Shown: in pieces, positions 5,072 to 6,488 of the stretch
How positions within the stretch are numbered: position 1 is the first letter of the stretch
How the letters are laid out: every line of letters begins with the position of its first letter
Assembly: GCA_038202925.1 (NCBI GenBank)
Contig: JBBREM010000131.1
Coordinates: 1 to 6,488, forward strand
Direction of reading: 5' to 3'
Length of the DNA stretch: 6,488 nt
Source: JAEVZK01 sp038202925
GTDB lineage: Bacteria > Armatimonadota > Fimbriimonadia > Fimbriimonadales > Fimbriimonadaceae
Notes under the pieces: model-generated
Seen by the model: the letters and a program-made list of their open reading frames with translations, nothing else
Told to the model about the DNA's origin: nothing
The model's database searches: none
Translations under genes and position numbers: made by a program

Positions 5072-5076
5072 GGAGG
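5072..5076 (+). promoter_or_regulatory. Shine-Dalgarno site fixing the TTG start of rpoB
   Basis: GGAGG lies five bases before TTG 5082-5084. An in-frame TGA at 5079-5081 directly precedes the TTG, so the protein cannot begin earlier. The next in-frame ATG is far inside the conserved N-terminus. Confidence 0.75.
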
Positions 5077-5081
5077 CCTGA

Positions 5082-6488
5082 TTGAGAATTATTCAGCCAT
5101 CCTCGAAGCGAATCGGCCGGTTCCTCGAGGTCCCTAATTTAATCGAATTACAGCTTAACTCCTACAAATGGTTTCTAGAGGAAGGTCTTCCCGAACTTTT
5201 CAAGACATTTAGCCCCATCTGGGACTTCACCCAGACCAACTATATCGAGCTCGTCAGCTTTACCTTAGGCGAGCCCAAATACAACATCCAGGAATGCCGC
5301 GATCGCGACATGACCTTCGAGGCGCCGATCAAGGCGATCGTCCGCTTTGGCGGCCGCGATCGCGAAGTGATCGAGTCCGAGGTCTACCTTGGCGATCTTC
5401 CGCTGATGACGGACAAAGGGACGTTCATCATTAATGGCCGTGAGCGCGTCATCGTGTCGCAGCTCAGTCGCTCCCCCGGTCTGTACTTTGAAGAAGGCGT
5501 CGACTCGTCGATGCAGGTCATCGTCTCCGCTCGCGTCATCCCGAACGAGGGTCCGTGGCTTGAGATCGAATCAGACGCGAACCTTGTCGTCCGCGCCCAG
5601 ATCAGCCAGACCAAGAAGCTGCCGATCACGCAGCTCATGAAGGCGCTTTACGGCTTTGAGAAGGGCCGAGGCCGCTCGCAGCGCGAAGTCGGCAAGGCCT
5701 TCGGCAAGCGCATCGTCGACCCCGTCGTCGATGAGGACACGGGCGAAGTGCTGCTCGAAGCCGGCACGATCCTGACAGCGGACAAATTAGCTGGATTGAG
5801 CGACGCGATCAAGGCGCGCAAGACGCTGATGGAGACTCCTCTCGGGACCAACGAGGAGATCCTGAATTCCTTCAGCAAGATCGTCACCCTCGAGGAGTAC
5901 GACTGGGAGGCGCTGGTCAACAAGCGCCCGATGGCCGACATCAACGAGAATGGCGCCCTGGTCATCGCCAAGGGTCAGAAGATCGACAAGGACACCGCCA
6001 AGAAGCTGGAGTCGATGAACCTCGGCCCCCTTGAAGTTCTCGACATCCTTCCGCTCGTCGAAGCGACCCTGGAAGCCGATCCGACGTCGGGTCCGCGCGA
6101 GGCGCTGCTCGACATCTACAAGCGACTCCGCCCGGGCGAGGCCGCCAACGAGGATGCCGCGAAGCAGCTCCTATACGGCCTATTCTTTGACGTTAAGCGC
6201 TACGATTTAGGCAAGGTCGGCCGGCGATTCCTGAACCAAAAGCTCGGAATCGATGTGCCGCTTGAAATTCGCTCCCTCACCGCCGAGGACATGGCCGGCA
6301 TCCTTCAGATGATGCTGCCCTACGTTCAGCGCGAAGCTGAGCGGGACGACATCGACGACCTGAAGAACAAGCGCGTGCGAAGCGTGGGCGAGCTGCTGCA
6401 ATCGCAGCTGCGGCTTGGCTTCGTTCGCATGGAGAAGGTTGCGCGTGAGCGCATGACCTCGACTGATCAGGAAAACCTGCTGCCAGGC
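5082..6488 (+). CDS. rpoB: DNA-directed RNA polymerase subunit beta, N-terminal part (runs off right edge)
   Basis: The frame is open for 469 codons to the right edge. The full protein, usually about 1,150-1,350 residues, continues outside. It is the beta subunit of RNA polymerase, forming one side of the catalytic cleft. Landmarks are 'VPNLIELQLNSYKWFLEEGL' (17-36), 'LGEPKYNIQECRDRDMTFEAP' (partly shown; about residues 62-82), 'PLMTDKGTFIINGRERVIVS' (107-126) followed by 'QLSRSPGLYF', 'KKLPITQLMKAL' (178-189), 'DIYKRLRPGE' (344-353), 'RYDLGKVGR' and 'DDIDDLKNKRVRSVGELL' (422-439). About 155 residues separate the KKLP and RLRPGE motifs. This is like the insertion-bearing E. coli form and about 100 longer than Bacillus. 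It contains 'DTGEVLLEAG' (219-228) and a similar 'NGALVIAKG' unit. The rifampicin-binding region is not reached. The start is TTG. Confidence 0.97.
   Translation, partial: MRIIQPSSKRIGRFLEVPNLIELQLNSYKWFLEEGLPELFKTFSPIWDFTQTNYIELVSFTLGEPKYNIQECRDRDMTFEAPIKAIVRFGGRDREVIESEVYLGDLPLMTDKGTFIINGRERVIVSQLSRSPGLYFEEGVDSSMQVIVSARVIPNEGPWLEIESDANLVVRAQISQTKKLPITQLMKALYGFEKGRGRSQREVGKAFGKRIVDPVVDEDTGEVLLEAGTILTADKLAGLSDAIKARKTLMETPLGTNEEILNSFSKIVTLEEYDWEALVNKRPMADINENGALVIAKGQKIDKDTAKKLESMNLGPLEVLDILPLVEATLEADPTSGPREALLDIYKRLRPGEAANEDAAKQLLYGLFFDVKRYDLGKVGRRFLNQKLGIDVPLEIRSLTAEDMAGILQMMLPYVQREAERDDIDDLKNKRVRSVGELLQSQLRLGFVRMEKVARERMTSTDQENLLPG

Noticed and set aside
1..6488. CRISPR array, insertion sequence, integrase site or defence operon
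   Set aside because: No regularly spaced repeats, transposase or integrase motifs, or terminal inverted repeats were seen. The tRNA 3' end shows no adjacent integrase or duplicated tRNA end in the window.

Overview
The window is ordinary bacterial chromosome. It carries one tRNA gene, four complete protein genes, two protein genes cut by the window edges, and one probable gene remnant. A lipoprotein transport adaptor with an outer-membrane-style sorting residue points to a Gram-negative (diderm) cell. GC content looks moderate to high by eye. TTG starts on rpoB and on the oxidoreductase gene show relaxed start-codon use. The phylum cannot be fixed from this sequence. The hisB-rpoB neighbourhood and rpoB lacking rplJ-rplL in front are not proteobacterial or classical Firmicutes arrangements. 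A deep-branching phylum such as Armatimonadota would fit, but that is only an impression.

Layout. Positions 1-249 (minus) are the N-terminal part of a DUF1345-like membrane protein that leaves the left edge. Positions 250-513 show no gene. Positions 514-681 (plus) encode a helix-turn-helix piece resembling an XRE/HigA-type antitoxin, probably a remnant. Positions 763-2265 (minus) encode a 500-residue FAD oxidoreductase with a C-terminal Rieske [2Fe-2S] domain. Upstream of it are a sigma70-like promoter, an inverted repeat over the -35 box and a long leader. tRNA-Glu(CTC) lies at 2696-2772 (minus). It is divergent from a lipoprotein efflux/secretion adaptor at 2901-4064 (plus), which is preceded by a long imperfect palindrome.

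The right half reads entirely on the plus strand: the adaptor, hisB (4102-4707), a 79-residue membrane-anchored coiled-coil protein (4752-4991), and the first 469 codons of rpoB (5082 to the right edge). hisB has a perfect TATAAT so close to its ATG that the transcript should be leaderless or nearly so. rpoB has its own good promoter (TTGCGA, 17-base spacer, TATTAT) and a Shine-Dalgarno sequence before a TTG start.

The strongest oddity is hisB. The product keeps the fold and most signature motifs. It has lost the Glu of the 'R-x-T-x-E-T' motif, lost the metal-binding Glu of the first HHxxE motif, and altered two further conserved motifs. It may be a diverged paralogue or a subfamily with changed chemistry. 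No multi-gene defence or mobile system is visible. The genes do not form one pathway: they combine histidine biosynthesis (or a derivative), envelope transport, redox metabolism and core transcription/translation.
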